A DNA stretch of 64,000 bases from a bacterium (GTDB taxonomy: Bacteria > Desulfobacterota > Binatia > HRBIN30 > CADEER01), in NCBI GenBank assembly GCA_019637795.1, contig JAHBUY010000001.1, positions 1,013,001 through 1,077,000 on the forward strand, given 5' to 3'. The notes under the pieces were generated by a model. The model was not told the DNA's origin. It did not search any database and saw only the letters and a program-made list of their open reading frames with translations. Below are positions 26,756 through 37,253 of this stretch, in pieces. The translations under genes were made by a program, and so were the position numbers. The first letter of the stretch is position 1; each line of letters opens with the position of its first letter.

Positions 26756-28948
26756 TTGCGATGGCCCCGAGCGGGTGGCTGTCAGCGAAATCGTCAGCGC
26801 CACCTCCTCTTCGTGGGATCTGCGTTGGCGCTGGCGCTCGGCTGTGGCGAGGGGCATTCGCCCACCGCCGTTGCAGCCAGGGCGCCCTCCGCGGCGCGGC
26901 TCTTCCCCGGTGCAAGCTTCGATGTCGGCGGCTCTGCGAACGCGGTGGCGGCGGCGGACCTCGATGGCGATGGCGCGCCCGATATGGTGACGGCAAATGG
27001 GTATGATGACGAAATCGCGGTGCTCTTTGGACGTGGAGATGGCACGTTTCTCGATGCGCGCCTGTTTGCCACCGGTGTGGCCCCGAGCGCAGTCGCGGTG
27101 GCGGATATCAACCGGGACGGGTATGCCGATGTGGTCACCGCCAACGCCGATTCGAACGACGTCTCGGTGTTCCTCGGACGTGGCCACCGAACCTTCGCTC
27201 CGGCGAGGCCGTTTCCGGTAGGAACAGGGCCGATCGCGGTTGCGGTCGCGGACGTGAACCGGGACGGCGTCCCCGACCTGGCTACGGCCAACGCGGATTC
27301 GCACGATGTGACGGTCCTGCTCGGGCGAGGCGACGGAACATTCGCGTCCCCGTTGGCTATTCCGGTGACGAGCCCACGCGCACTCGCGCTGGCCGATTTG
27401 AACAAGGACGGCCGCATCGATCTTGCCGTCGCCACTGCTGATCTCAACCAAGTGACGGTTGCCTGGGGACGCGGCGATGGAACGTTTCCGGTCATGGCCG
27501 CCTTCCCGACCGGCACCGAGCCGGTCTCACTGGCGGTGGCGGATGTGAATCGCGACAGGCGGCCTGATCTGATCAGCGCGAACCACGCAAGCGACGACGT
27601 CTCGGTGTTGCTCGGATTGGAGGACGGAGGGTTCACGACAGGGGGGACGTTTGCCGTCGGCTCGGCACCGAGCGCGGTCGCCGTCGCGGACCTGAATCGG
27701 GACGGTCGGATTGATCTGGTCACTGCCGATACCGAATCGGGGACGCTCTCGGTCCTCTTCGGGCATGGAGATGGCACCTTCGCGGATGCACAGCACGGCG
27801 CAGCCGGGGAAATCCCTGTTGCGCTTGCGGTGGCAGACTTTGATGGCGACCGCCGTGTCGATATTGCCGCCGCCGGTTCATCGAGCGTGTCGGTGCTCTT
27901 TGGCACCCGCACTGGAACCTTCGCCGACGTGCGAAGGTTCGCCGTCGGCAGCTATCCGTCCTGTCTCGTCCTCGCTGATCTCGACCGAGATGGCCGGCTC
28001 GACGTGGCTACTGCGAACAGCGACTCCGGCGACGTGACTGTCGTCCTGGGGCGAGGTGATGGGTCATTCGATGCGCCGCAGAGTTTCCCGATCGGCAGCG
28101 GACAAGGATCGATCGCGATGGCCGACCTGGATGGGGACGGCAGCATCGATCTCGTGAGCGCCGATTCCGCTGGAGACGGGGTATGGGTGCTGTCGGGGCA
28201 TGGCGATGGCACGTTCTCCGCCCCACGACCGTTTGTCGTCGACGGCGGTCCACATGCGGTCGCGATCGCAGACCTCAATGCGGACCGTCGTCCCGATCTC
28301 ATCACCACAAACTTCTATGGAGACGCCGCCTCCATCCTATTCGGAGACGGCGACGGGACGTTCTCCCCGTTCCAGTCCGTCGAGCTCGACCGCAGTCCGC
28401 ACTCAATTGCGGTGGCGGATTTCAATCGTGACGGCCGCCCTGATCTGGCAACCGCCAACCTGAACGCCGGGAACGTGACGGTGCTCTTGCAGGCGAGCGA
28501 CGGAACATTCGAAACAGCGCAGCGGTTGGCGGTGGGAAATCGCCCGGTCGCCATCGCGGCGGAAGATCTCAATGGTGACGGTCAGCCCGATCTGGCAGTC
28601 GCCAATTGCGGCTCGGAGAGTGTCTCGATCCTGCTCGGACGTGGCGCCGGAAAGTTGGCGGTGACTCAGGCCATCCCCGTGGGGCTGCAGCCGGACTCCA
28701 TCGCGATTGCAGACCTCAACGCCGACCGCCATCCCGATCTCGTCATTGGCGACTTCGCGACCTCGGATGTGTGGGTGCTGCTCGGACATGGCGATGGAAC
28801 GTTTGAGCGAGCGCAGACCTTTCTCACCGGCGGATCCTCCCCGAGCTGCATTTCGGTCGCGGATCTGAACGGTGACGGCCGTCCGGATCTCGTGACTGCG
28901 AATTACTACTCGGCCAACATCTCGGTGCTGCTCGGCGGCTCGCGATGA
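26756..28948 (+). CDS. FG-GAP/VCBS-repeat surface lipoprotein
   Basis: The protein consists almost entirely of 14 repeats of about 46-48 residues, each with a calcium-binding-like phrase such as VAVADLNRDGRIDLVTAD or IAMADLDGDGSIDLVSAD followed by VSVLLGRGDGTF. These FG-GAP/VCBS repeats build an integrin-like beta-propeller, here probably two propellers. It starts with a lipoprotein-type signal (RNRQRHLLFVGSALALALGC). The TTG at 26756 puts that Cys at about residue 30; an upstream in-frame ATG at 26603 would give an 80-residue pre-signal tail, so I prefer the TTG. Base composition is lower in GC than average here. Confidence 0.8.
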   Translation: MRWPRAGGCQRNRQRHLLFVGSALALALGCGEGHSPTAVAARAPSAARLFPGASFDVGGSANAVAAADLDGDGAPDMVTANGYDDEIAVLFGRGDGTFLDARLFATGVAPSAVAVADINRDGYADVVTANADSNDVSVFLGRGHRTFAPARPFPVGTGPIAVAVADVNRDGVPDLATANADSHDVTVLLGRGDGTFASPLAIPVTSPRALALADLNKDGRIDLAVATADLNQVTVAWGRGDGTFPVMAAFPTGTEPVSLAVADVNRDRRPDLISANHASDDVSVLLGLEDGGFTTGGTFAVGSAPSAVAVADLNRDGRIDLVTADTESGTLSVLFGHGDGTFADAQHGAAGEIPVALAVADFDGDRRVDIAAAGSSSVSVLFGTRTGTFADVRRFAVGSYPSCLVLADLDRDGRLDVATANSDSGDVTVVLGRGDGSFDAPQSFPIGSGQGSIAMADLDGDGSIDLVSADSAGDGVWVLSGHGDGTFSAPRPFVVDGGPHAVAIADLNADRRPDLITTNFYGDAASILFGDGDGTFSPFQSVELDRSPHSIAVADFNRDGRPDLATANLNAGNVTVLLQASDGTFETAQRLAVGNRPVAIAAEDLNGDGQPDLAVANCGSESVSILLGRGAGKLAVTQAIPVGLQPDSIAIADLNADRHPDLVIGDFATSDVWVLLGHGDGTFERAQTFLTGGSSPSCISVADLNGDGRPDLVTANYYSANISVLLGGSR

Positions 28949-29404
28949 GCGACGTGGTCACCAGCATGATGTCGACGTCGCTTCCACTGCCTATACCGCT
29001 GACACCTTCGCGCGGCCCGCGACGCTGGCGAAGTTCTGAGACTGGAGATAAGGGCGTGACGAAGGCGTTGGCGCCTTCTTCCGCGACGGCAGCGTGCGCG
29101 CTGCGTGGTGGCGGATCGCCCGCCCACGGATCGCGAGGTGGACGGCCTGCTGGCCACCATGCGGCGGCGCATACTGCCCTTGGTGCGCCGCCGCGGGCTG
29201 GCGCTGGACGGTGATCGCGCCCTCGCGTGATCGGCAAGGCGATCCCGCCAGACTGCACCAACGTCACGGTGGGCTTTTCGAGCCCCGCCGAGGTGACGGA
29301 CAAGTCCGTCAGGAGCCTCATGCGCATGCTGGGGCCGGGCGGCAATCCGTTCCCGGTCGCACTCAGTGCTGGCATGCCGTCATTCGTCCTGGAAATATGA
29401 CGGC
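28949..29404. other. Intergenic region with transposase relic and inverted repeats
   Basis: This 456-bp stretch has no intact gene. It contains a degraded transposase fragment (about 29078-29230), a hairpin TGACGGAC-AA-GTCCGTCA (29295-29312), and an 11-bp inverted repeat that reaches into the start of the next gene. The rest shows nothing I recognise. Confidence 0.5.
29078..29230 (+). pseudogene. Remnant of an IS91-like transposase gene
   Basis: Two overlapping frames read GAFFRDGSVR and then DRPPTDREVDGLLATMRRR followed by ILPLVRRRGLALDGD, which resemble the middle of Y2/IS91-type transposases (a TDxEV..LL.TIRRR..RLL.RRGL pattern). The first frame switches to the second near 29105 and a TGA follows at 29228. 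No start, catalytic tyrosines or ends remain, so this is a dead fragment. Identification rests on pattern memory only. Confidence 0.55.
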
Positions 29405-29407
29405 ATG
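29373..29407. promoter_or_regulatory. Inverted repeat overlapping the ATPase start codon
   Basis: CATGCCGTCAT (29373-29383) and ATGACGGCATG (29397-29407) form perfect 11-bp arms around 13 nt. The right arm contains the ATG at 29405. It could be an autoregulatory operator or an mRNA hairpin that hides the start. Confidence 0.5.
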
Positions 29408-30559
29408 GCGTCAGGGCGATCCTACCGACGGCTGCTCACCGCTCCCCGGGAGAGCTTCTTCCTGTTCGGCCTGCGCGGGGTCGGCAAGAGCACCTGGGCG
29501 CGGGCGACGTTCCCGAAGGCGACGCGGTTGGATCTGCTCGACGAGCGGGTCTACCAGGCCTATCTGCGCGACCCCCGCCTCTTCGCCGACGAGCTCCGCC
29601 GCCAGCGGCGCGGCGACTGGGTGGTGGTGGACGAAATCCAGCGCCTACCGGCGCTGCTCAACGAGGTGCATCGCTGCATCGAGGACCTGGGCCTGCGCTT
29701 CGCGCTGCTCGGTTCGAGCGCGCGCAAGCTGAAGGCGACGGGGACGAACCTGCTCGCCGGGCGCGCGCTGCGGCGTGAGATGCACCCGCTGCTGCCGGAG
29801 GAGCTGGGGGCCGACTTCGCGCTTCCCGAGGTGCTGCGCTACGGCAGCCTGCCGATCATATGGCAGGCGGCGGACAAGCGCGACCGCCTCGAAGCGTACA
29901 CCCAGCTCTACCTGCGCGAAGAGATCCAGGCCGAGGCGCTGGTGCGGAACCTGCCCGGCTTCGCCCGCTTCCTGCCCATCGCGGCGCTGTTCCACGGGCA
30001 GGTCGTCAACGTCGCCGGTCTGGCGCGCGACGCCGGCGTGGCCCGCACCACCGTGGCGGGCTACCTGGAGATTCTCCAGGACACCTACCTGGTCCGCCTG
30101 CTGCCCGCCTACGAGGCGCGCCTGCGCGTGAAGGAGCGCAAGCACCCGAAGCTCTACTGGACCGATCCTGGCGTGGTGCGGGCGATGAAGCGCGACTTCC
30201 ACGCGCCGTCGGCGGAGGAGCGCGGCGCGCTGCTCGAGGGGTGGGTCGGCGGCCTGCTGTACGCGACGCACGCCTATCGCGGTCTCTACGACGAGATCTT
30301 CTACTGGGCCCCGGCGCAGGGCGGGGTGGAGGTCGATTTCCTGCTGCGGCGCGGTCGGGAGTTGGTCGCGATCGAGGTGAAGTCGACCGCCCGGCCTGGG
30401 CCGGCGGACCTCGCCGGACTGAAGGCGATCGCCGAGCTGAAGGCCACCAAGCGGCGCATCCTCGTCCATACCGGCGACCGGGCCTTCCGGACGACCGACG
30501 GGATCGAGGCATTGCCCCCCGACGAGGTCGTCCGCCTGCTGGCCGACGGCAAGCTGTGA
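29405..30559 (+). CDS. AAA ATPase with DUF4143 domain
   Basis: The 384-residue protein belongs to the widespread ATP-binding AAA_14/DUF4143 family. It has Walker A GLRGVGKST (about 19-27), Walker B WVVVDEIQRLP, a sensor-like ALLGSSARKLK, a helical linker with a winged-helix-like VAGLARDAGVARTTVAGYLE, and a C-terminal DUF4143 part (VEVDFLLRRGRELVAIEVKS) resembling PD-(D/E)xK nuclease folds. The biochemical role of these proteins is not established; they are often mobile. It lies next to transposase debris and follows an inverted repeat over its start codon. Confidence 0.88.
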   Translation: MASGRSYRRLLTAPRESFFLFGLRGVGKSTWARATFPKATRLDLLDERVYQAYLRDPRLFADELRRQRRGDWVVVDEIQRLPALLNEVHRCIEDLGLRFALLGSSARKLKATGTNLLAGRALRREMHPLLPEELGADFALPEVLRYGSLPIIWQAADKRDRLEAYTQLYLREEIQAEALVRNLPGFARFLPIAALFHGQVVNVAGLARDAGVARTTVAGYLEILQDTYLVRLLPAYEARLRVKERKHPKLYWTDPGVVRAMKRDFHAPSAEERGALLEGWVGGLLYATHAYRGLYDEIFYWAPAQGGVEVDFLLRRGRELVAIEVKSTARPGPADLAGLKAIAELKATKRRILVHTGDRAFRTTDGIEALPPDEVVRLLADGKL

Positions 30560-30593
30560 GCGCCGCGGGGTCGCCGCCGCGCGTCCGCGCCGT

Positions 30594-31250
30594 TCACCCG
30601 AGCCAGGCGCAGGTGGCGCTCAGCAACTCGTCCATGACCTGCGCCGCGCCGCGGCCGCTCTGTTTGCGCACCGCGAAGGAGTGGTCGGCGTCGTCGACGA
30701 CGTGCAGGGTGGCGGTGGGGAGCGCCGCCAGGATCGGGCGCAGGGTGGACAGCGGACAGAGGGCGTCGCGGCTGCCGGTGAGGAAGAGCATCGGCGCCTG
30801 GATGCGCGGCAGATGGGCGGCGCGCAGTTGCCGCGGCCGGCCGGCGGGGTGCAACGGGTAGCCGAGGAACAGCAGGCCGTCGACCGGCTCGCCGGCGGCG
30901 GCGAGGTGCGAGGCGATGCGGCCGCCCATCGACTTGCCGCCGATCACCAGGCGGCCGGCGAGCGCGGGGTCGGCGCGCACCGCCGCCAGGACGGCGCGGT
31001 AGCAGGCCTCGAGCAGCGGGGCGCGATCGGGGACGCGGCCGCCGCGTTCGGTGTAGAGAAAGTTGAAGCGCACCGCGGCGATTCCGCGCGCCGCCAGGCC
31101 GCCGGCGAAGGCGACCAGGAAGGGATGGTCCAGCGCCGTCCCGGCGCCGTGCGCGACCACGACCGTGACCCCGCGCGGCCGCGGCGGCAGCGAAACGGCG
31201 CCGCTTACGGAGCCGTCGTCGACGGCGAAGCGGCGCGGGACGGCGGGCAT
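30594..31250 (-). CDS. Alpha/beta hydrolase (KANL3/Tex30-like)
   Basis: The 218-residue hydrolase has the nucleophile elbow VIGGKSMGGRIASHLA (GxSxG-like), an acid in LTGSRDALCP and the catalytic His in DDADHSFAV. The oxyanion region is VVVAHGAGTALDHPF. This matches the KANL3/Tex30 alpha/beta-hydrolase-like family; substrate unknown, cytoplasmic. I start at ATG 31250 (MPAVPRRFAVDDG) because the longer open frame is antisense noise. It follows the DUF72 gene by 19 nt and is probably co-transcribed with it. Confidence 0.85.
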   Translation of the reverse strand: MPAVPRRFAVDDGSVSGAVSLPPRPRGVTVVVAHGAGTALDHPFLVAFAGGLAARGIAAVRFNFLYTERGGRVPDRAPLLEACYRAVLAAVRADPALAGRLVIGGKSMGGRIASHLAAAGEPVDGLLFLGYPLHPAGRPRQLRAAHLPRIQAPMLFLTGSRDALCPLSTLRPILAALPTATLHVVDDADHSFAVRKQSGRGAAQVMDELLSATCAWLG

Positions 31251-31269
31251 CGCGACCGCCGGAGGCGCC

Positions 31270-32004
31270 TCAGCGCGTCGCGGCGACCGGCGCCGAGGCG
31301 CCCTCGAGCGCGGCGCGCAGGCGGGTCGCCAGGACCGGACCGAGGCCGTCGTCCTCGTGCTTGAAGTAGGCGAAGACGTCGCGCCAGCCGCCGGCGGCGC
31401 CCTGGATCCGTTCGGCGAGCGCGGCCATCTCGGCATCGTCGTAACTCGGCTGGCGCAGGCGGAGGTAGCCGAAGTCGGCCGTCGCCTCGAACGGCGTCGC
31501 CCGCTCCGGCGCCTCGACCACGCACATCGCCACGTTGAAGCGGCGCAGCGTGTCGTAGACCTCGTCGGTGAACCAGGTCGGATTGCGGAACTCGAACGCG
31601 ACCCGGAAGCCCTCCGGCATCTGGTGCAGGAAGTCCTCGAGGCGTGGCGTGTCGCGCTTGAGGAAGGGCGGCAACTGGAAGAGCAGCGCGCCGAGCTTGT
31701 GCTTGAGGGCGCGCGCGGTGTCGCAGAAATCGGCGGCGAGATCGGCCGCGTCGCGCAGCCGCAGATCGTGGGTGATGCGGCGCGGCGCCTTCAGCGTGAA
31801 GGTGAAGTGCTCGGGCACTTCCTTGGCCCAGTTCTGGAGCTGGCGGACCGTCGCGGTGCGATAGAAGGTGTAATTGATCTCCACCGCCGCGAAGCGCTCG
31901 CCGTAGTAGCGCAGCATCTCGCCGTCGGGCAGGGACTCCGGGTAGAAGAGCCCCTTCCAGGTCTTGTAGCTGTACCCCGACGTGCCGATCCAGTACGTGG
32001 CCAT
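31270..32004 (-). CDS. DUF72 domain protein (YecE-like)
   Basis: This 244-residue protein has the hallmarks of the DUF72/YecE family: IGTSGYSYKTWKGLFYP at the N-terminus, FAAVEINYTFYR, FTFTLKAPRRITH, GALLFQLPPFLKRD, VAFEFRNPTWF and VFAYFKHEDDG. The fold is a TIM barrel of unknown activity, sometimes linked to sugar or DNA metabolism. The ATG at 32004 (MATYWIG) fits the family; an alternative GTG lies 21 nt upstream. It is the first gene of a two-gene unit with the alpha/beta hydrolase. Confidence 0.92.
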   Translation of the reverse strand: MATYWIGTSGYSYKTWKGLFYPESLPDGEMLRYYGERFAAVEINYTFYRTATVRQLQNWAKEVPEHFTFTLKAPRRITHDLRLRDAADLAADFCDTARALKHKLGALLFQLPPFLKRDTPRLEDFLHQMPEGFRVAFEFRNPTWFTDEVYDTLRRFNVAMCVVEAPERATPFEATADFGYLRLRQPSYDDAEMAALAERIQGAAGGWRDVFAYFKHEDDGLGPVLATRLRAALEGASAPVAATR

Positions 32005-32163
32005 TTCAGCCAATCCGTGTAGCACGCCGGTTTACGCTCAAACCAGCCCCGTTCCCCAGCCCGGCCCCCCGAGGCCGACACCACCGGCGCGGAGGCAGTG
32101 CGGCCGCCCCGGAGGCCTGCCGGCGGACTCCGTGCCCGCCGTGGCGGGGAGTCTGGAATCCCT

Positions 32164-33375
<1,212 letters not shown>

Positions 33376-33495
33376 GGGTGCAACCTCACTTGTCCGTCGT
33401 TGTCGAAGCGATCGTCCAGGGTTCCTGAGGGTGTGACGCTGTCAGGGGCCGGAGCTCCGGAAGCATGACAGCCGAAGAGCGCACCAGCCCGCCTT

Positions 33496-34578
33496 TCACG
33501 CCATCGCCAGGCCGTCGATGACGCCGAAGCCGCGCGCGTTGCGCAGGAACAGCTCGACCAGGTGGTCGCGGATGTAGCCGTGGCCACCGAGCACCTGCAC
33601 CGCGTTGTCGGTCACCTTGAGCGCCATGTTGGCGGCGTAGCGGCGCGCCAGGCAGGCCTCGCGGGTGGCGTCGTCGTCGCGGTCGATGCGCCACGCCGCC
33701 TCCCAGGTGAGCAGGCGGGTGGCGTCGATCTCGATCGCCATCTCGGCGAGCATGAAGGCGATCGCCTGCTTCTGGGCGATGAACATCCCGAACGCCTTGC
33801 GCTCCTTGGCGTAGTCGCGCGCGTACTCGAACGCGGCGCGGGCGACGCCGACGGCGAGCGCGGCGCTGGCCACCCGCTGCCGGTTGAGCAGCGGCTGCAG
33901 GCTGCCCTGGAGCTGGTTGGCCACCGGCACGCGACAATCGGTGAGCTGCAGCTCGTAGGTCGCCAGCCCCTTGAGGCCCATGTTCTGTTCGCGCGCGCCG
34001 ATGGCGAGGCCCGCGGCGTCGCGCGGCACCAGGACCGCCGTCAGCCCCTGCTCGCCGTGCGCGTAGACGAGGATCTGCTCCGCCTCGGCGGCCAGCGGCA
34101 CGTAGCACTTGCTGCCGTTCAGCACGAGATCGCCGTGGGCGCGCACCGCCGTGGTGTGCATCGCGTGCACGTCGTAGTTGAAGGCCGGCTCGACCATCGC
34201 CGCGCTGCCGGGCACGTAGCGCGCCCCGGCATACGCCGGCAGCACCGCCTGCTTCTGCGCCTCGCTGCCCAGCTCGAGCACCGGCTCGACGACCAGCCGC
34301 GGCGCCAGAATGTGCAGCGCGATCGACAGGTCCGCCCACCCCAGCTCCTCGCAGAGGAGGGCGCTGGTCATCGCCGAGTGATCGGCGCCGAAGCCGCCAT
34401 AGGCCTCGGGGATGGTGTTCTGCACCAGCCCGAGTTCCCACGCCTGCTGGGCGAGCGCTTCGGACACCGCCCCGCTCTCGTCGGTCGGACGCGCCTGTGG
34501 GCGCACCTGCTCGACGGCGAACTGGCGCACGGTGTCGCGGATGAGCTGTTGCTCCTCGGACGGCTCGAAGTCGACCAT
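33496..34578 (-). CDS. Acyl-CoA dehydrogenase (first in operon)
   Basis: This 360-residue ACAD homologue has the N-terminal helical domain ([18 protein letters not shown]), the beta domain and the C-terminal helices ([38 protein letters not shown]). The FAD/substrate signature is degenerate ([13 protein letters not shown] instead of A-x-TEPxAGSD), and the usual YEGT-type motif is lacking at the end. It may therefore be the inactive or specialised half of a heteromeric dehydrogenase with its neighbour. The ATG at 34578 is preceded by GAGGAGG at good spacing and overlaps the TetR stop (TGATG). Confidence 0.9.
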   Translation of the reverse strand: MVDFEPSEEQQLIRDTVRQFAVEQVRPQARPTDESGAVSEALAQQAWELGLVQNTIPEAYGGFGADHSAMTSALLCEELGWADLSIALHILAPRLVVEPVLELGSEAQKQAVLPAYAGARYVPGSAAMVEPAFNYDVHAMHTTAVRAHGDLVLNGSKCYVPLAAEAEQILVYAHGEQGLTAVLVPRDAAGLAIGAREQNMGLKGLATYELQLTDCRVPVANQLQGSLQPLLNRQRVASAALAVGVARAAFEYARDYAKERKAFGMFIAQKQAIAFMLAEMAIEIDATRLLTWEAAWRIDRDDDATREACLARRYAANMALKVTDNAVQVLGGHGYIRDHLVELFLRNARGFGVIDGLAMA

Positions 34579-35216
34579 CACGGCCTCCTCTTGCGGGCCG
34601 GCGCCGCGGCGGGGCGCGCCAGCCAGGTGAGATACGAATCGAGAAAGGTGCGCAGGTGCTCGCCGAGATCGATGTGGCCGGGGTCCTGGTAGTACTCGAT
34701 CTCGGCACCCATCACCGCGCCGGCGTAGACGCCCGCGGCGGTGACGGCGCTGACGTCGGCGCGGAAGACCCCCTGGCGCTGGCCGACCTCGATGATGCCG
34801 CGCAGAAAGGCGCGGAAGCGGCGCATCATGTCGCGAAACTGCGCCGAGAGCCGGGCATTGGTGCCGAAGGCTTCGACCATCAGGGTGACGATCAGCCGGC
34901 GGTGATTGCTCCGGGTCGCGTGCTCCAGGCAGACGTCGGTGACGTGGCGCAGCGCCGCGACGGCATCCTGCACCGTCCCGAGGTCGCTGCTCACCCGCCG
35001 CTCGAATTGGCCGACGCGATTCTTCACGGCCGCGAAGAGCAGCTCTTCCTTGTCCTTGAAGTGGTAGTAGATCGCGCCCTTGGTCAGCCCCGCCGCCTTG
35101 GCGATGCGATCGATCGACGCCCCCTGGTAGCCGTAGCGGGCAAAGCAGTCGATCGCGATGTCCATCAGGTCCCGCCGCCCGTTGTCCGGGCGTGCGGGCC
35201 GTGGCGAAGCGCCCAT
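34578..35216 (-). CDS. TetR-family regulator of the acyl-CoA dehydrogenase operon
   Basis: The 212-residue repressor has a TetR DNA-binding domain (about 15-62: [25 protein letters not shown] then [17 protein letters not shown]) and a C-terminal ligand domain. A perfect 20-bp palindrome covers its start codon, so it probably represses its own operon. Its TGA stop shares a base with the ATG of the first dehydrogenase (TGATG), implying translational coupling. The ligand is probably an acyl-CoA, by analogy with FadR/PsrA-type TetR proteins; that is inference. Confidence 0.92.
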   Translation of the reverse strand: MGASPRPARPDNGRRDLMDIAIDCFARYGYQGASIDRIAKAAGLTKGAIYYHFKDKEELLFAAVKNRVGQFERRVSSDLGTVQDAVAALRHVTDVCLEHATRSNHRRLIVTLMVEAFGTNARLSAQFRDMMRRFRAFLRGIIEVGQRQGVFRADVSAVTAAGVYAGAVMGAEIEYYQDPGHIDLGEHLRTFLDSYLTWLARPAAAPARKRRP

Positions 35217-35233
35217 ACTGAACGTTCAGTATG
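35214..35233. promoter_or_regulatory. Perfect 20-bp TetR operator
   Basis: CATACTGAAC/GTTCAGTATG is an uninterrupted perfect palindrome whose left end is the start codon of the minus-strand TetR gene. Binding there would block transcription of tetR and both acyl-CoA dehydrogenase genes. Confidence 0.8.
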
Positions 35234-35351
35234 TTTCGCGGCGAGAGTCAAGACCGGGCACCGATCGATACGGGTCGCCGCCGATGGACACGGACCGGCC
35301 GCCCCCTGCGCCCCGACGTTCGCCGCCGGCGATGGCCATCGGCGTCCGTCT

Positions 35352-35369
35352 GTGGGCTATGAGAGGCGT
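35352..35369 (+). promoter_or_regulatory. -10-like element for asnS
   Basis: GTGGGCTATGAG (35352-35363) lies 6 nt before the ATG at 35370, matching the recurrent pre-start element. Confidence 0.45.
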
Positions 35370-36668
35370 ATGGACGCTCCCTGGGTCTACATCGAGGACA
35401 TCGGCCGGCACGAGGGCGAGACGGTCACCCTCAAGGGGTGGCTGTACAACAAGCGCTCGAGCGGCAAGCTCCACTTCCTCCTGCTGCGCGACGGCACCGG
35501 CATCCTGCAGTGCGTGGTGTTCAAGAAGGACGTGCCGGAGGAACAGTTCACGCGCGCCGACCACCTGCCGCAGGAGTCCTCGCTGATCGTCACCGGGGTG
35601 GTGCGCCGGGACGAGCGGGCGCCGCTCGGCTACGAGCTCGGCGTCACCGACCTGCAGGTCGTGCACGAGGCGGCCGAGTACCCGATCACGCCCAAGGAGC
35701 ACGGCGTCCACTTCCTCCTCGACCACCGCCACCTGTGGCTGCGCTCGGCGCGCCAGCACGCGATCCTGCGCATCCGCGCCGAGGTGATCCGCGCCTGCCG
35801 CGAGTACTTCGACCACCGCGGCTTCGTCCTCTTCGACGCCCCGATCCTCACCCCCGCCGCCTGCGAGGGGACGACGACGCTGTTCGAGACCCCGTACTTC
35901 GACGAGACCGCGTACCTGACCCAGAGCGGCCAGCTCTACGGCGAGGCCGGCGCCCTGGCGCTGGGCAAGGTCTACGTTTTCGGGCCCACCTTCCGCGCCG
36001 AGAAGTCGAAGACCCGCCGGCACCTGATGGAGTTCTGGATGGTCGAGCCGGAAGTCGCGTTCATGGATCTCGCCGGCGACATGGACCTCGCCGAGGATTT
36101 CGTCGCCACCATCGTGCAGCGCGTGGTCGCCACCCGGCGCCGGGAGCTGGAGACGCTCGAACGCGACGTCGCGCTGCTCGAACGGGTGCGGAAGCCGTTC
36201 CCGCGCATCACCTACGGCGAGGCCATCGCCCTGCTCCAGCGCAAGGGCTTCCCGGTGGAGTGGGGCGCCGACTTCGGCGCCGACGAGGAGACCGCGATCT
36301 CCAGCGAGCTCGACCGCCCGGTGCTGGTGCACCGCTACCCGATCGAGATGAAGGCCTTCTACATGAAGGCCGATCCCGCCGATCCACGGCTCGCGCTGTG
36401 CGTCGACATGCTGGCGCCCGAGGGCTACGGCGAGATCATCGGCGGCGGCCAGCGCGAGGACGACCTGGCGACGCTGGAAGCCAAGATCCGCCAGCACGGC
36501 CTGCCCGAATCGGCCTTCGGCTGGTACCTCGACCTGCGCCGCTACGGCTCGGTCCCCCACGCCGGCTTCGGCATGGGCATCGAGCGCGTCGTCGCCTGGC
36601 TGTGCGGCATCCCGCACGTGCGCGAGACGATCCCCTTCCCGCGCATGCTGGAACGGTTGACGCCGTGA
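35370..36668 (+). CDS. asnS: Asparaginyl-tRNA synthetase
   Basis: This class IIb synthetase (432 residues) charges tRNA-Asn. The N-terminal OB-fold anticodon-binding domain (about 1-105: [24 protein letters not shown]) is followed by the catalytic core with motif 1 ([22 protein letters not shown]), motif 2 ([22 protein letters not shown]) and motif 3 ([15 protein letters not shown]). The wording [13 protein letters not shown] and QLYGE separates AsnRS from AspRS. It is divergent from the TetR/acyl-CoA dehydrogenase operon with 153 bp between starts. Confidence 0.94.
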   Translation: MDAPWVYIEDIGRHEGETVTLKGWLYNKRSSGKLHFLLLRDGTGILQCVVFKKDVPEEQFTRADHLPQESSLIVTGVVRRDERAPLGYELGVTDLQVVHEAAEYPITPKEHGVHFLLDHRHLWLRSARQHAILRIRAEVIRACREYFDHRGFVLFDAPILTPAACEGTTTLFETPYFDETAYLTQSGQLYGEAGALALGKVYVFGPTFRAEKSKTRRHLMEFWMVEPEVAFMDLAGDMDLAEDFVATIVQRVVATRRRELETLERDVALLERVRKPFPRITYGEAIALLQRKGFPVEWGADFGADEETAISSELDRPVLVHRYPIEMKAFYMKADPADPRLALCVDMLAPEGYGEIIGGGQREDDLATLEAKIRQHGLPESAFGWYLDLRRYGSVPHAGFGMGIERVVAWLCGIPHVRETIPFPRMLERLTP

Positions 36669-36875
36669 GCACGGTCACCACGGAGAGCCCCCAGGAACAC
36701 CGGGGCGGCAATTGGACGCGGCGCGGCTCGACGGCTCGAAACGCGCTCCGAAGAACGGTGCCGTCAGCGGCGGCCCTCGGCGAGCGCCGCCTGTTCGCGA
36801 CGCGCGCCCCGGTGCCTTCGGCGCGTGGTCGTCACCGCCGCTCCAGGATCGCGAACGGATGGCGGAGGCGACGGC

Positions 36876-37091
36876 TCAGCGTTCCCAGACCACGTACTCG
36901 TCGAGCTCGTTGCCGTCGACCAGGATGTGATACGGGCCGGCGACCTGCATCTCGGTCGGGGCCGGCGGCGCCGGCTGCCGCAGGCGCTCGCGGTCGGTCT
37001 GCAGGGCGGCGCGCAGCCGTTCCTCGCTGGGACGCGCCTCGCCGCGGGCGACACGGATGAGCGCGAAGGCCGGTGACGCTCCTGCAGTCAT
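36876..37091 (-). CDS. Small conserved-looking protein of unknown function
   Basis: This 71-residue protein (start MTAGASPAFALIRVARGEARP, end LDEYVVWER) is acidic at the end and has no signal peptide or membrane helix. Part of it (EERLRAALQTDRERLRQ) is helical, and its C-terminal half ends in VAGPYHILVDGNELDEY. It lies alone between asnS and the acyl-CoA synthetase gene. I do not recognise the family. The codon pattern, the clean ATG and the upstream inverted repeat support a real gene. Confidence 0.6.
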   Translation of the reverse strand: MTAGASPAFALIRVARGEARPSEERLRAALQTDRERLRQPAPPAPTEMQVAGPYHILVDGNELDEYVVWER

Positions 37092-37094
37092 GAT

Positions 37095-37126
37095 CCGTTC
37101 CCACTTATGAGGCGCCCTGGGAACGG
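37095..37126. promoter_or_regulatory. Inverted repeat upstream of the 71-residue gene
   Basis: CCGTTCCCA (37095-37103) and TGGGAACGG (37118-37126) form perfect 9-bp arms around 14 nt, immediately upstream of the minus-strand ATG. They may be an operator in the 162-bp divergent space shared with the acyl-CoA synthetase gene. Confidence 0.4.
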
Positions 37127-37253
37127 TCAACCCAGGGGATGGGACCGGGCGTCGTCGTCGCGGCGGCGCGGGGCCGCGGGATCCGCGTTCATCCGCGTGT
37201 CTTGATCGGCCCGCCGCCATCTGTGAATCCTTCCCCTTCCCTGGGAGGTCGCG

